Shown one piece after another: positions 1 to 8,439 of a stretch of DNA of 64,000 bases (within the stretch, counting starts at the first letter, position 1; each line of letters starts with the position of its first letter). The translations under genes and the position numbers were made by a program. Origin of the DNA: Galbibacter kalidii (GTDB lineage Bacteria; Bacteroidota; Bacteroidia; Flavobacteriales; Flavobacteriaceae); assembly GCF_026241135.1 (NCBI RefSeq), contig NZ_JAPFGA010000014.1:62001-126000 (forward strand), read 5' to 3'. Under the pieces are notes generated by a model. That model was not told the origin of the DNA. It searched no databases and worked only from the letters and a program-made list of their open reading frames with translations.

Positions 1-1524
1 TACCCGAAAGCCCGGTGTAACTGAAAATGTTTCAGAGAATTTGAATATATTCTCCCCGAAAAACGCCAGATTAAGGTTAGGAAAATCATAATCCGATTGA
101 TTGGGGTAATTTGGATATTCATCAGTGTAAAAGTTAAAATCAGCATCACTACCAGCGCTCCCAGGTCCTTGAATAGCACTGTTATCTGACTGATAATATT
201 TCACCCCTAACAATAAAGCATTCTGATGGTCTTTAAAATTGTATTTGGTCAGTATACGGGCTTCTGCCCCCCAGTTTACAAAATTCCCTGTAATCAGGTC
301 GCGTTCCCCGCCTTCATCGGTTTGGGACACCCTATTCACTCTAAATCCAAGTGCTTTTCTGGAAGCATCGAGTCCGAAGAGATTCAAGGTAAACATGGTA
401 TTTTCTGAAAACCCATGCTTAAATTTTAGGGCAAACAAATTCCAATCTACCGAAAACCAGTTCCTTTCCCTGATACTTTGTGAAGGGTCTTCCAAAAACA
501 TGACATCTGTCAACCCACCGGCCTGCTGTGCCAGATAATAAAAATAAGTATAATCGAAACTCAAGCTCGTTCTTTCAGAAAACCGATAATTCAGGTTGGC
601 AAAAAAATTTCTCGAATCAAACTCTGAATTATCCTGATAACCATCACCTTGTTTGTAATTGTAATAGGTATAATAACTAAACTTGCCCATCGTACCGCTC
701 AAACTATTAAAACTCGTGAAAAGACTGTTTGATCCCAATGTTTGTCTGCTCACCAACGCTATCTTTTTATCGGCTACAGGTTCTTTTATTTTAAAATTCA
801 CCAATCCGCCAAACTGTGTTCCGTATTGAAGCGAGGCCGCCCCCCTTACTATTTGGATTTCCTGAAGGGCTTCTGTCGGGGGTGTATAATAACTTTCCGG
901 ATATCCTAAAACATCGGCACTTATATCATATCCGTTTTGTCTTATGTTGAAATTTGCCGAACGGTTGGGGTCGAGTCCCCTCCCTCCTATGTTCAGTTGG
1001 AGTCCGCCATCATTGCTTTCATATATATTCAACCCTACTACTTGTGAAAATACCTGTCTGGCATTATTAATCGCCATATTTCCCATTTGCTCACCTACCA
1101 GTACCACTTCACTCTTTTTTCCTGCGTAAATGGCTGTTTCGTCAACATCTTTTAATCGTTTTAAGGCAAAAAGTTCTTTCCGCTTCTGCGAAATGACTAC
1201 TTCTGATAATTCAACAGCTAAAGGATAGAGCTCCACGTCCAACTTCGTGATCTTATCTCCATTGACTTCAACATCCTTCTTCAAGGTGGTATACTGGTAA
1301 CTGAAAAATGTTATTTTATGGATTCCCTCATCAACATCAGCAAGCTCATAGCTACCATCATCATTAGTCTCAACAAGTTTGCCTATTGCTTCATCATACA
1401 CTTCAACAAAAGGCACCGGAAGACCTGTTTCTTGATCAACAACTACTCCCTTTATACTATTTTGGGAAAAAACAAATCCTGAAAGCATCAGGAAACACAT
1501 TAAATTACAAGCCTTTAATTTCAT
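1..1524 (-). CDS. TonB-dependent receptor, partial (C-terminus beyond left edge)
   Basis: Outer-membrane active-transport receptor. The reading frame is open from an ATG at 1524 to the window edge (508 codons seen). It begins with a signal peptide ending near FVFSQ, then a carboxypeptidase-like regulatory domain (NSIKGVVVDQETGLPVPFVE), then a TonB plug with NIGGRGLDPNRS and VRGAASLQYGTQFGG. The last visible residues (ENIFKFSETFSVTPGFRV) resemble the FecA/iron-type barrel region. Its start overlaps the stop of the upstream HTTM gene by 20 bp, so it is the last visible gene of the DUF4856-imelysin-HTTM operon. A ferric-chelate or haem substrate is inferred from imelysin context and not shown by sequence. 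Confidence 0.9.
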   Translation of the reverse strand, partial: MKLKACNLMCFLMLSGFVFSQNSIKGVVVDQETGLPVPFVEVYDEAIGKLVETNDDGSYELADVDEGIHKITFFSYQYTTLKKDVEVNGDKITKLDVELYPLAVELSEVVISQKRKELFALKRLKDVDETAIYAGKKSEVVLVGEQMGNMAINNARQVFSQVVGLNIYESNDGGLQLNIGGRGLDPNRSANFNIRQNGYDISADVLGYPESYYTPPTEALQEIQIVRGAASLQYGTQFGGLVNFKIKEPVADKKIALVSRQTLGSNSLFTSFNSLSGTMGKFSYYTYYNYKQGDGYQDNSEFDSRNFFANLNYRFSERTSLSFDYTYFYYLAQQAGGLTDVMFLEDPSQSIRERNWFSVDWNLFALKFKHGFSENTMFTLNLFGLDASRKALGFRVNRVSQTDEGGERDLITGNFVNWGAEARILTKYNFKDHQNALLLGVKYYQSDNSAIQGPGSAGSDADFNFYTDEYPNYPNQSDYDFPNLNLAFFGENIFKFSETFSVTPGFRV

Positions 1525-2872
1525 CTTCAAATGGTAATATCCATGTTTTATGAGCAAACGATTCTTTTTCGTCCGCCAAATTTACTGTACTGTCTATAAA
1601 TGGTCGACTACGGCGCCCGTTAAGGGTTACATAGCTGTTTACATATATCTCGGGGTTTGTTATACCCTGTTTTTTATAATGATCGTGTAAAAAATGTGCG
1701 TATTCCAGAATAAAATCAGGTTGAAACGACATTTGTTTTTCCTGGAAAGGTGTTAAAAATTCGCTGTTATCCACATGAAAAGATTGTTTCGTAACCGCAT
1801 CTTTCACTTTAAAATCGGCATGTCCGGCTTTTTCCATCAGCATTACCCGCCACGAAAATCGATAGCCTTCTTCGGTCCAAAAAAGTTCCCCGGGGTACAA
1901 CAAATACCTGAAGGGGAATAGCAATTGCACTGCAAAAAATAAAAGAATTATTATCCGCTTAAACCCAGAAAATGTTGTGTTGATAGTCGGGAAGGTTTTT
2001 CCATTATCAAAATAGGCTTTGTTTATTTTTAAAGTTGCTGAAAGCATCCCCAGGAATTTGTGATGCCATGCTGCACTAAAAAAGATCAACGCCGAAAAAA
2101 TCATCACATAGGGGAACATCCCTATGGGGAACATGATCCGCGTAAACACATGAAAAACCACCACGAGTATGAATGCGAACATCCGGGTTCGTCTAAATAA
2201 CAACAAAAACGGAATGGATAGGTCGTATGCCACACCTATCCAGCTAAAAGCGTAATGCGTCCACTCTTGTTGAAACAAGTCTCCCAACAGCGGAATATCG
2301 TATTTTGAAGGCAGCCATATTTTTAAGGGCATGGCATTAAAAAGCCAATCTGAATTCAGTTTTGCGAGTCCGGCATAAAAATATACGATGGTAATAAGCA
2401 GCATTACGGCATCGATACTCCATTTCGGGATTTTTTGAAACACTTTATCCTTATTTCTTTTTGCATCCACGGAAAAATAAACATTTGCAGGCAAAAAGAT
2501 CATCAAAAAAGCTGTGATACTGATGAAGTAGTAATGATTCAAATAGGTCGTTTTGTCCATCAGCTCTATATAGGTGAAACTCAAAAAAAAGCAGATAATG
2601 GCCATGCGATATTTATATCCAACAGCTACGGCGAAAGCTGAAAGTCCGCAAAAAATAAAAACGAGGTAGGTATAAACCCCTATGGGTTTTACCCATTCAA
2701 AACCGTAATATGAGAAAAAGAATTCGGGTTGAATGTATAATTTATCGACCCAACCCAAAGCCATAAACCTGATGATGCTCACACACATAAGTACCCCAAA
2801 CAAAACACGAAAGACTGCCAATGGTGCAGCCTCCGTAACTTTGTCGAAATATTTGATATGTGTTGAACTCAT
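1505..2872 (-). CDS. HTTM domain membrane protein (vitamin K-dependent carboxylase-like)
   Basis: A 455-residue polytopic membrane protein of the HTTM (horizontally transferred transmembrane) family, related to the N-terminal domain of vitamin K-dependent gamma-carboxylase. The family-typical DKTTYLNHYY segment lies near residue 108 and several hydrophobic helices fill residues 15-330. The C-terminal third is soluble. The start lies 3 bp after the imelysin stop and the end overlaps the TonB receptor start, so translation is probably coupled. The substrate is unknown. A distant paralogue lies at 15122-16447. The operon context suggests a role in maturing or assembling a surface metal-uptake system, which is inference. 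Confidence 0.85.
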   Translation of the reverse strand: MSSTHIKYFDKVTEAAPLAVFRVLFGVLMCVSIIRFMALGWVDKLYIQPEFFFSYYGFEWVKPIGVYTYLVFIFCGLSAFAVAVGYKYRMAIICFFLSFTYIELMDKTTYLNHYYFISITAFLMIFLPANVYFSVDAKRNKDKVFQKIPKWSIDAVMLLITIVYFYAGLAKLNSDWLFNAMPLKIWLPSKYDIPLLGDLFQQEWTHYAFSWIGVAYDLSIPFLLLFRRTRMFAFILVVVFHVFTRIMFPIGMFPYVMIFSALIFFSAAWHHKFLGMLSATLKINKAYFDNGKTFPTINTTFSGFKRIIILLFFAVQLLFPFRYLLYPGELFWTEEGYRFSWRVMLMEKAGHADFKVKDAVTKQSFHVDNSEFLTPFQEKQMSFQPDFILEYAHFLHDHYKKQGITNPEIYVNSYVTLNGRRSRPFIDSTVNLADEKESFAHKTWILPFEDEIKGL

Positions 2873-2875
2873 CTG

Positions 2876-4030
2876 TTAATCGCCATCAGCATCAACATAA
2901 TCTACACTAATACTCAAAGTAGAAAGCATATCCACTTTAAAATATACCACGTTGCGTTGCAGTTCGTCGTACAAGCTTATCATAAGTGAATTGTCGGTTT
3001 CTATTTGAGCGCTAAAACTATTGGATAATGCTGTCGACTTATTTTTAATTGTAGTAAATTGAGAGTTAATCAAGTCACTTAGCTTATCCCCTGCAATTTC
3101 ATTGATCTCGTGCATATAATCGAGGTAGCTCTTTAATGATTCTCCGGTTGAACTCCCATCAAATGCTTTTCCGTTGAAGAAATCCTGGGAAGCATTCACC
3201 GCTTCCAAATACAATTCTTTTGAGACATCGTTATTATAATAAGCTTCCACCTTATCGGGGAAAACCGTACCGCTTGAAAATACGCCTGCAGGAATCCCCA
3301 CTTTACCTGCGCGTACGTTCTTTTCGTAATTAAAAATAAAATCGTTGACCAGTTTATTGATTGAACTGGTACTACTGCTTCCTGAATTATTTATGAAAGT
3401 ATTTCGGTAATTCCCTTGCCAATCTGCTGTGACCTGATCTGTTAACGACTTTAAACGGCTCACCACATCGGTTAAATATTGTTTGTAATTATCAGCTGAT
3501 GCATCAGTAGTGTAAAGCAACAAAATATCAGCATCGCTTTCAGCTAAACCAAATAACAAGTAATCGAGTGCCGGAAAACCCTGCTCGTCTATAGAAGACA
3601 GTGTAGTTAAATCGTATGATCCAGACTGAATATTTTGATTGATCCCCTCACTATCATTATCATTAGCATCAGTCTGAGCCGGATAAATATTGGTGAAATC
3701 ATGTAATTTCAGCTCTTCAGCCTTACCAATTTCAAACATAGAAACATGCTGAAATGCCTTGTAAGCCTCTAACCAAGCGCTTCTGAGTTCGCTTAGCCCT
3801 GTTTCATCTGTACCGGTAGAAACAAGCACTTCTGTTTTTGTACTTAAAACTTCGAGTTTTGCTTGGTAATCCACATAGGCAGGAATTATAATATTATCTG
3901 CCCAGTTTGTCAACATCGCCTCGCGGTCAAACGGATCCACTCCTTTAGGCTGTTCTCCTCCCGAGTCGTCACTACCACCACTACAAGCTAAGAAAGCCAC
4001 ACAACTGAAAAACAAAAGTATCTTCTTCAT
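2876..4030 (-). CDS. imelysin-family lipoprotein
   Basis: A 384-residue imelysin (peptidase M75/IrpA-like) protein, a family linked to iron uptake. The N-terminus is a lipoprotein signal with FLAC and Cys16 as the lipidated residue, followed by SGGSDDSGGE, an acidic stretch of the type that directs Bacteroidota lipoproteins to the cell surface. The usual GxHxxE motif is replaced by GFPALDYLLFG, so the His and Glu ligands are missing. This protein is therefore probably a binding or scaffold member and not a peptidase. It lies between the DUF4856 lipoprotein and the HTTM gene on the same strand. Confidence 0.88.
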   Translation of the reverse strand: MKKILLFFSCVAFLACSGGSDDSGGEQPKGVDPFDREAMLTNWADNIIIPAYVDYQAKLEVLSTKTEVLVSTGTDETGLSELRSAWLEAYKAFQHVSMFEIGKAEELKLHDFTNIYPAQTDANDNDSEGINQNIQSGSYDLTTLSSIDEQGFPALDYLLFGLAESDADILLLYTTDASADNYKQYLTDVVSRLKSLTDQVTADWQGNYRNTFINNSGSSSTSSINKLVNDFIFNYEKNVRAGKVGIPAGVFSSGTVFPDKVEAYYNNDVSKELYLEAVNASQDFFNGKAFDGSSTGESLKSYLDYMHEINEIAGDKLSDLINSQFTTIKNKSTALSNSFSAQIETDNSLMISLYDELQRNVVYFKVDMLSTLSISVDYVDADGD

Positions 4031-4068
4031 CGGTTAATTATTTATTTAAATATTTAAATATTTAAAGA

Positions 4069-4141
4069 AGTTGTCTAAAAAACTGCAAATTCAGATATCA
4101 TGCTGACAAGTTAAATTCACCAAGGGCTTTTTAGACAATCA
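4069..4141. repeat. intergenic inverted repeat (TTGTCTAAAAA family), copy 1
   Basis: The arms GTTGTCTAAAAAAC (4070-4083) and GGGCTTTTTAGACAATC (4124-4140) are inverted, with a degenerate TCATGCTGACAAG between them. The same outer arms and a related core occur at 45915-46047, so this is a dispersed palindromic element. It sits between the DUF4856 and imelysin genes inside the operon and could form a hairpin in the transcript that changes the ratio of the genes on either side. Confidence 0.55.
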
Positions 4142-4158
4142 ATCTCCCTCTTTTTATA

Positions 4159-5367
4159 TTATTCAGCACTATTTGCCGCCCCAGCAACCGTAAATCCAAA
4201 GGCAGTTGCAATTTCTTCAGAACGTGTATCAAGTATTGCATTCAAATGATCAACATCCCAAAGACCGTTCTCTCCAGCGATTAAATCATCTAAAATAGCG
4301 TCCACATCTTCTTTTGAGATATAAGGCTCTCCTGTAGTCGGGTTTTGTGTAAAACGCAAGCTTAAGATAAATCCGTAAGCCTCAGATAATGCATGGAATG
4401 ATGCTGTAACATCAGGAGTTAGATTTGACTCCCCGCTTTTAAGGTAATAAACAGCTCTTACGGCAGCAACCAAGGATAAATTTTCACGGATGATAGCTAC
4501 TTGCTCATCTCTTGTTCCATAATCTTTATTAACAATAGCGGCTCTACCGGTAATAAATGCTTCATCGATAGCGGCTCTTACTCCTGCAAAATCAGGATCC
4601 GCATCTACCTCATCAATGTAGCCATCCCAGTATTTTCCGCCTCCGGCACCGTAGATATATCCATAAGCTTCATCCCACTTATGCTCCATAACGGTGTGAT
4701 TTTTACCTTCATCCAGAACGTCTTCATCGTTATTGGTTATGTTGTTAGCTTCATCCAACACCGCTGTACTTAAATAGTTGTTCAATATCTGATCCATTAA
4801 ACAAGCACCCATTAAGCCTTTGGCCATGAGTTGTTCAAATTCGAGTCCGTTGGCTCCTACCAAGCGTCCACCTTCAATTATACCGGCAACACCAGCAGAT
4901 GCTTGTGTTTCTGAGCTTCCATTTACAGAAGCATCAGCAGCTCCGGACAACCAAGCTTCAAAATCAGCTCTTACTGCTAGCTGCTCTTCAGTGGAGCCAC
5001 CTCCGTTAAGGTTTACAAAATAATCCGCTGAAGCAGCAGTTTTACTTTTTAATTGTTTTGAAGTCGCTTCGTTAAGTGCTACATCATCAAAAGGAGCATC
5101 GGTATTACTATACATGTTTAACAAGTGTTGCTCCTCCAATGGCCAATTTTCTGAAGTCTTTATCTCTGCTCTCACTTCATCCAACATTAACAGTCTGGTG
5201 TCTTGACCTCCATGACTCACTGAGCTTTCTCCGTTACGTTCAAATGTATATGAAGCGGGTATTGTATATCCTCCTTCATTCTCATTAATGTTATCATCGT
5301 CTGATGAACATGAGGTAAAAACCATGGCAGATACAGACAGTACCATAAGTAGATTTCTGAATTTCAT
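4159..5367 (-). CDS. DUF4856 domain lipoprotein
   Basis: A 402-residue protein with a lipoprotein signal (Cys20 in VFTSC) followed by SSDDDN, an acidic surface-export-like signal. The rest matches the DUF4856 family, which in Bacteroidota is commonly encoded beside imelysin-family proteins. No catalytic motif is evident. It is the first gene of the leftward operon, behind a well-formed promoter at 5408-5438, and is followed by imelysin after a 128-bp gap with an inverted repeat. A surface role in metal or haem capture is inferred from neighbours. Confidence 0.85.
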   Translation of the reverse strand: MKFRNLLMVLSVSAMVFTSCSSDDDNINENEGGYTIPASYTFERNGESSVSHGGQDTRLLMLDEVRAEIKTSENWPLEEQHLLNMYSNTDAPFDDVALNEATSKQLKSKTAASADYFVNLNGGGSTEEQLAVRADFEAWLSGAADASVNGSSETQASAGVAGIIEGGRLVGANGLEFEQLMAKGLMGACLMDQILNNYLSTAVLDEANNITNNDEDVLDEGKNHTVMEHKWDEAYGYIYGAGGGKYWDGYIDEVDADPDFAGVRAAIDEAFITGRAAIVNKDYGTRDEQVAIIRENLSLVAAVRAVYYLKSGESNLTPDVTASFHALSEAYGFILSLRFTQNPTTGEPYISKEDVDAILDDLIAGENGLWDVDHLNAILDTRSEEIATAFGFTVAGAANSAE

Positions 5368-5407
5368 TTTTTCTTTTTTTTATTTAGACTTATTATTAAT
5401 AAGTGGA

Positions 5408-5438
5408 CAAACTTATAAATGAAATTCAAATTGACCAA
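5408..5438 (-). promoter_or_regulatory. Bacteroidota-type promoter for the DUF4856-imelysin operon
   Basis: On the minus strand a -7 element TAAGTTTG (5415-5408) is preceded by TTG (5438-5436) at 20 bp spacing, matching the TTG-N19/21-TAnnTTTG consensus. The start codon lies about 40 bp downstream. No clear Fur-type palindrome overlaps it. Confidence 0.6.
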
Positions 5439-5459
5439 CTTTTTCGCAAAAAAAATTAA

Positions 5460-5660
5460 GGTTTATTTAACAAAAGAGCCTTTTTTTGAACACTAAACCA
5501 CTATGGATTTGAAATCCATAGGTTTATAGCAGACTGAAAGTCTGTTTTGCCACGGATACACGAATAATTTTCAAATAACTATTAGTATATCCGTGTATTC
5601 ATAGTCAAAGTTTATAGAAACTAAAGTAACTGCAATAGAATTGCAGGGTTTTTAACCTTC
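5460..5660. repeat. cluster of short intergenic palindromes
   Basis: The 345-bp gap between the DUF4856 and ArsC-like genes has no convincing ORF but holds successive hairpins: CTATGGATTT/GAAATCCATAG near 5501, CAGACTGAAAGTCTG near 5530, a longer pair around CACGGATA and TATCCGTG (5552-5605), and TGCAATAGAATTGCA near 5631. Such tandem palindromes resemble degenerate intergenic repeat units and not protein-coding DNA. Confidence 0.5.
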
Positions 5661-5713
5661 AACTTGATAATAAATGGATCAGCTTTGAGCAGGATTTTTA
5701 AAAGTTGATTGTG

Positions 5714-6130
5714 CTACCACTTATTTTCTTTTATAATCTGCTTGCAAAATAGCTTGATTTCGTTTCGGGTTTTTTCAAAAGCTCTGTGAACGGCCTCTTC
5801 AGAACCTCTTAACCTTACCGGGTCTTTGAATTCCTTATAAATAAACTTTAGCGAATCTTTAAAATTTGCCGCGATCACATCGACAAAACCACATACCGAA
5901 ATTACACAGTCAAACTTTTCAAGCTTATATTCGTCTATGGTATTACTCGTTATTCCTGTTATATCAACTCCGTCTTCCTGCATGATCGCAATAGCCCGCG
6001 GATTGATCCCATTCTTATTAAAACCTGCACTATAAATTAAGAGTTTATACCCCAAAAAATGGTTTAAATAACCATGTGCCATAATGCTTCTACAAGAGTT
6101 TTCATTCCCTATTACCAAAATTTTCTTCAT
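5714..6130 (-). CDS. ArsC/low-molecular-weight phosphatase-like protein lacking the catalytic cysteine
   Basis: A 138-residue protein with the low-molecular-weight tyrosine phosphatase/thioredoxin-type arsenate reductase fold. The N-terminal loop reads IGNENSCRSIMAHGY, where the family has C-x5-R. Arg14 is present, but the nucleophile position (residue 8) is Gly. The first redox Cys (Cys80 in VISVC) is kept and the second (position 87) is Ala. The general-acid Asp-Pro (D103-P104) is also kept. It is therefore probably inactive as an arsenate reductase. An ArsR gene lies upstream on the same strand, suggesting descent from an ars operon. Confidence 0.8.
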   Translation of the reverse strand: MKKILVIGNENSCRSIMAHGYLNHFLGYKLLIYSAGFNKNGINPRAIAIMQEDGVDITGITSNTIDEYKLEKFDCVISVCGFVDVIAANFKDSLKFIYKEFKDPVRLRGSEEAVHRAFEKTRNEIKLFCKQIIKENKW

Positions 6131-6155
6131 TACCTATTTAAATAAATTGATAAAA

Positions 6156-6190
6156 GAACTCGTTTATACTTTTTTCAATTGGCTAAAAAT
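6156..6190 (-). repeat. 35-bp AT-rich dispersed repeat, copy A
   Basis: The segment from GAACTCGTTTATAC to TTGGCTAAAAAT is matched almost base for base at 17429-17463. Each copy lies upstream of a leftward gene (the ArsC-like gene here, ribF there) and within about 120 bp of a copy of the GC-rich hairpin element. Confidence 0.6.
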
Positions 6191-6237
6191 GATTGCCAAC
6201 GCATAAACCGGCCTTAATTTATCCATGTGCCTTCTGG

Positions 6238-6340
6238 TTTTATGCCCATGCGGCAAGCCGGTGGTTCCATTTGCCCGCGCGCCGGCTGGCTCCATCGCTA
6301 AAAACATCCACCGGATGTTTTTTTAACGCTCGGTCCTATT
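6238..6340 (-). ncRNA. structured intergenic element, copy A (candidate RNA)
   Basis: This intergenic stretch is much more GC-rich than its surroundings. Read on the minus strand it has the hairpin AAACATCC/GGATGTTT (6324-6299), then the core GAGCCAGCCGGCGC (6292-6279), then a second GC-rich palindromic part. The same order, with a different but still complementary stem, occurs on the plus strand at 17541-17622. Both copies precede a gene in the sense orientation. It could be a cis-acting leader RNA or a mobile repeat. Confidence 0.45.
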
Positions 6341-6419
6341 ATACAAGATAGACATTGAATATTGAATGAATATTTCTTAACTGTTATGAAAAAGTTGTAA
6401 AGATCTAAAGCATATCTTT

Positions 6420-6731
6420 CTACTGCACCTTATTGAAAAAGGTACTAATCAAATGTTTTACTTCGTAAAGCTTATCAACATTTATACGATAACACATCTT
6501 TTTCCCTTCCTGATGACCGCTTATCAAGCCTACTTTTTTCAATTCAGTTAAATGTTGGGAAATAGTAGCCTGTGCCAGATCGATATCGTTGACGATATCG
6601 TTGCATATACAATTAGGCTGTTCACTTATGTGTTGAAGAATAGCAACACGAGCAGGATGAGCCAGTGCTTTGAATATAGCTGAAAGTTCATTCTGCTCTA
6701 TGGTATGCGCTAATATTTTAGTATAACCCAT
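6420..6731 (-). CDS. ArsR-family transcriptional repressor
   Basis: A 103-residue winged-helix metalloregulator. Residues 15-95 form the ArsR DNA-binding domain, with recognition helix around ATISQHLTELKKVGLI. The NCICNDIV segment (Cys41, Cys43) corresponds to the ELCVCDL arsenite/antimonite-binding motif of classical ArsR. A near-palindromic operator lies 13 bp upstream of the start. The gene downstream encodes an ArsC-like protein, but the 289-bp gap contains a structured repeat, so co-transcription is uncertain. Confidence 0.88.
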   Translation of the reverse strand: MGYTKILAHTIEQNELSAIFKALAHPARVAILQHISEQPNCICNDIVNDIDLAQATISQHLTELKKVGLISGHQEGKKMCYRINVDKLYEVKHLISTFFNKVQ

Positions 6732-6743
6732 AGCTAATCATCT

Positions 6744-6765
6744 ATTATTGCATAATTGCGATAAT
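6744..6765. promoter_or_regulatory. putative ArsR operator
   Basis: A 22-bp imperfect palindrome with outer arms ATTAT and ATAAT and inner half-sites TTGCATA and ATTGCGA lies just upstream of the arsR start. Size, symmetry and position fit autoregulatory ArsR operators. No direct proof is possible from sequence. Confidence 0.5.
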
Positions 6766-6803
6766 AAAGGTATTAAAAAAATTCCAAGTTGATTTGGTTT
6801 TGT

Positions 6804-7190
6804 TTAAAACCAAGGTTTTTTACCTACTTGGTATGTATTATAAAACTCTTCATCAGATTTGGTGAGGTAGATAATCCCTTCAATAAGGCCTATTACCCAT
6901 ACTACCCAACCGAGCATCCCACAGGTAAGTCCTCCTAATATCAAGGTTGCCACCAACATGATGATCCCTTCTTTGTTATAACCCAATATAAATTTATGGA
7001 TACCAAAACCACCTACGACAATGGCCAATATCCCAACCAATATTTTTTTATTGTCATTGCTATCAAAGGTATCCTTGACCCCCTCTTTGAATTCATCAGC
7101 AGTTTTCTTGGCCTCTTTGGAGGTTTTGTCAGCAAAGTCTTTAGCCTTATCTCCTAAATCTTTTTCGTTTTCGTTTTCGCTCATTTTCAA
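6804..7190 (-). CDS. TM2 domain-containing membrane protein
   Basis: A 128-residue protein. Residues 1-47 are highly charged and probably helical (DLGDKAKDFADKTSKEAKK). Residues 48-115 form a TM2 domain of two membrane helices joined by the conserved turn FGIHKFILGYNKEGI. The C-terminus is a short polar tail. The TM2 domain is common in Bacteroidota and its function is not established. The start could be the second Met (residue 3). It stands alone on the minus strand, between arsR and the dehydrogenase gene. Confidence 0.85.
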   Translation of the reverse strand: MKMSENENEKDLGDKAKDFADKTSKEAKKTADEFKEGVKDTFDSNDNKKILVGILAIVVGGFGIHKFILGYNKEGIIMLVATLILGGLTCGMLGWVVWVIGLIEGIIYLTKSDEEFYNTYQVGKKPWF

Positions 7191-7265
7191 TTTTTTAAAT
7201 TGGTTAGCGTCACTAATTTAAGAAAAAAAATCCATTCGTCATTTTTAATTAAGTTGAAAAAATGG

Positions 7266-8219
7266 TCATGAAAATTTTTCCTTAATCTTATCCACAATAG
7301 TTTGAGCAAGTTTTTCTTTACTTTCTACTGTCCAACCAGCTACATGGGGTGTGAGCAGTACATTATCAGCATTGACAAGATATTCGAACGCTTCCGGCAT
7401 TCCACCGGTAAACAAATTTTCAAAAGAAGCTTTTTCATATTCCAACACATCCAGTCCGGCACCCAAGACCTTACCGGATTTTAAAGCGTCAACAAGATCT
7501 TTCGTCACCACACTTTTCCCTCTTGCCGTGTTTAAAAACCAAAAAGGCTTGTGGAACGCTTCTATAAACTCTTTGTTTATCATCCCCACGGTCTCCGGGG
7601 TTTGCGGTGTGTGCAAACTAACAACATCTACATTCTTTTGAAACTCCATAATACCTACTTGGCGAGCATTTTTATCATCAACACCACCTACAATATCATA
7701 ACAGATCACCTCAGCGTCAAAACCTGAAAGTTTTTTGGCAAACGCCTTTCCCATATTGCCATAACCTATAATCCCGATGATTTTTCCATCAACTTCAAAG
7801 CCTCTGTTTTCTTCCCTTCGCCACATTCCTGACCTTACCTCACGGTTTGCACTATTAAGTTTATTGAATAGGGACAACAGCATCCCCAGCACGTGTTCTC
7901 CAACCGCATTTCTGTTTCCTTCCGGAGCATTGAATAGCGATATCCCCAGTTCTTTGGCCATGCCGACATCGATGTTTTCTAATCCTGCTCCTACCCTACC
8001 TATAAACTTCAGGCGGGTGGCTGCTTTTAAAAATTGTGCGTCAATAGGAATTCTACTTCTGATTATAAGTCCGTCATAAGCATGGACCTTAGCTTCAATT
8101 TCCGTTTTGGGAGAGGTATAATCTGTATCGTTCCGGAAACCCAGTTCGGCAAGCTGTTCTATCAATAATGGATGGTTGGTATCGAGATGAAGTACTTTTA
8201 AAGACATAAACAATAGCAT
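7266..8219 (-). CDS. serA: D-3-phosphoglycerate dehydrogenase-like 2-hydroxyacid dehydrogenase
   Basis: An NAD-dependent D-isomer-specific 2-hydroxyacid dehydrogenase of about 315 residues, without a C-terminal ACT domain. The Rossmann motif GYGNMGKAFA lies near residue 152. The substrate/catalytic set is visible as NTARG (Arg), the following Glu segment and PHVAGWT (His). This short form is the usual Bacteroidota phosphoglycerate dehydrogenase candidate for the first step of serine synthesis. The true start is probably the second Met (8207), giving MSLKVLHLDTNHP. No serine-pathway gene is adjacent, so another 2-hydroxyacid substrate cannot be excluded. Confidence 0.82.
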   Translation of the reverse strand: MLLFMSLKVLHLDTNHPLLIEQLAELGFRNDTDYTSPKTEIEAKVHAYDGLIIRSRIPIDAQFLKAATRLKFIGRVGAGLENIDVGMAKELGISLFNAPEGNRNAVGEHVLGMLLSLFNKLNSANREVRSGMWRREENRGFEVDGKIIGIIGYGNMGKAFAKKLSGFDAEVICYDIVGGVDDKNARQVGIMEFQKNVDVVSLHTPQTPETVGMINKEFIEAFHKPFWFLNTARGKSVVTKDLVDALKSGKVLGAGLDVLEYEKASFENLFTGGMPEAFEYLVNADNVLLTPHVAGWTVESKEKLAQTIVDKIKEKFS

Positions 8220-8298
8220 TATGTATTACAAAACACAAATGTACATTTTAAACTGTCTAGTGATATAACAAATATGAATTAAACTACCTTCTCCTAAA

Positions 8299-8373
8299 GA
8301 GTTCTCCCTAACCCCTCCAAAGGAAGGGAACCTCCCATCCCTCCCCTTCAGGGAGGTTAGGTGGGGATAAACT
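8299..8373. repeat. dispersed palindrome (AACCCCTCCAAAGGAAGGGA family), copy 1
   Basis: The outer arms GAGTT (8299) and AACTC (8373) enclose CCCTAACCCCTCCAAAGGA and, inverted, TTCAGGGAGGTTAGGTGG. The core AACCCCTCCAAAGGAAGGGA recurs exactly near 48632-48651. It occupies the gap between the dehydrogenase gene and the unknown gene at 8440. Confidence 0.6.
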
Positions 8374-8439
8374 CTGTACATTCAAACCAAAGTTTTCGCC
8401 TAAAAGCCATAGATTTCCACCCATTCCTCGAGTGGGATA

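Noticed and set aside
4031-4068. TTAAATATTTAAATATTTAAA run as a possible replication or Fur-binding site
   Set aside because: It is simple AT-rich sequence between operon genes; no DnaA boxes or Fur-type 19-bp palindrome are seen.
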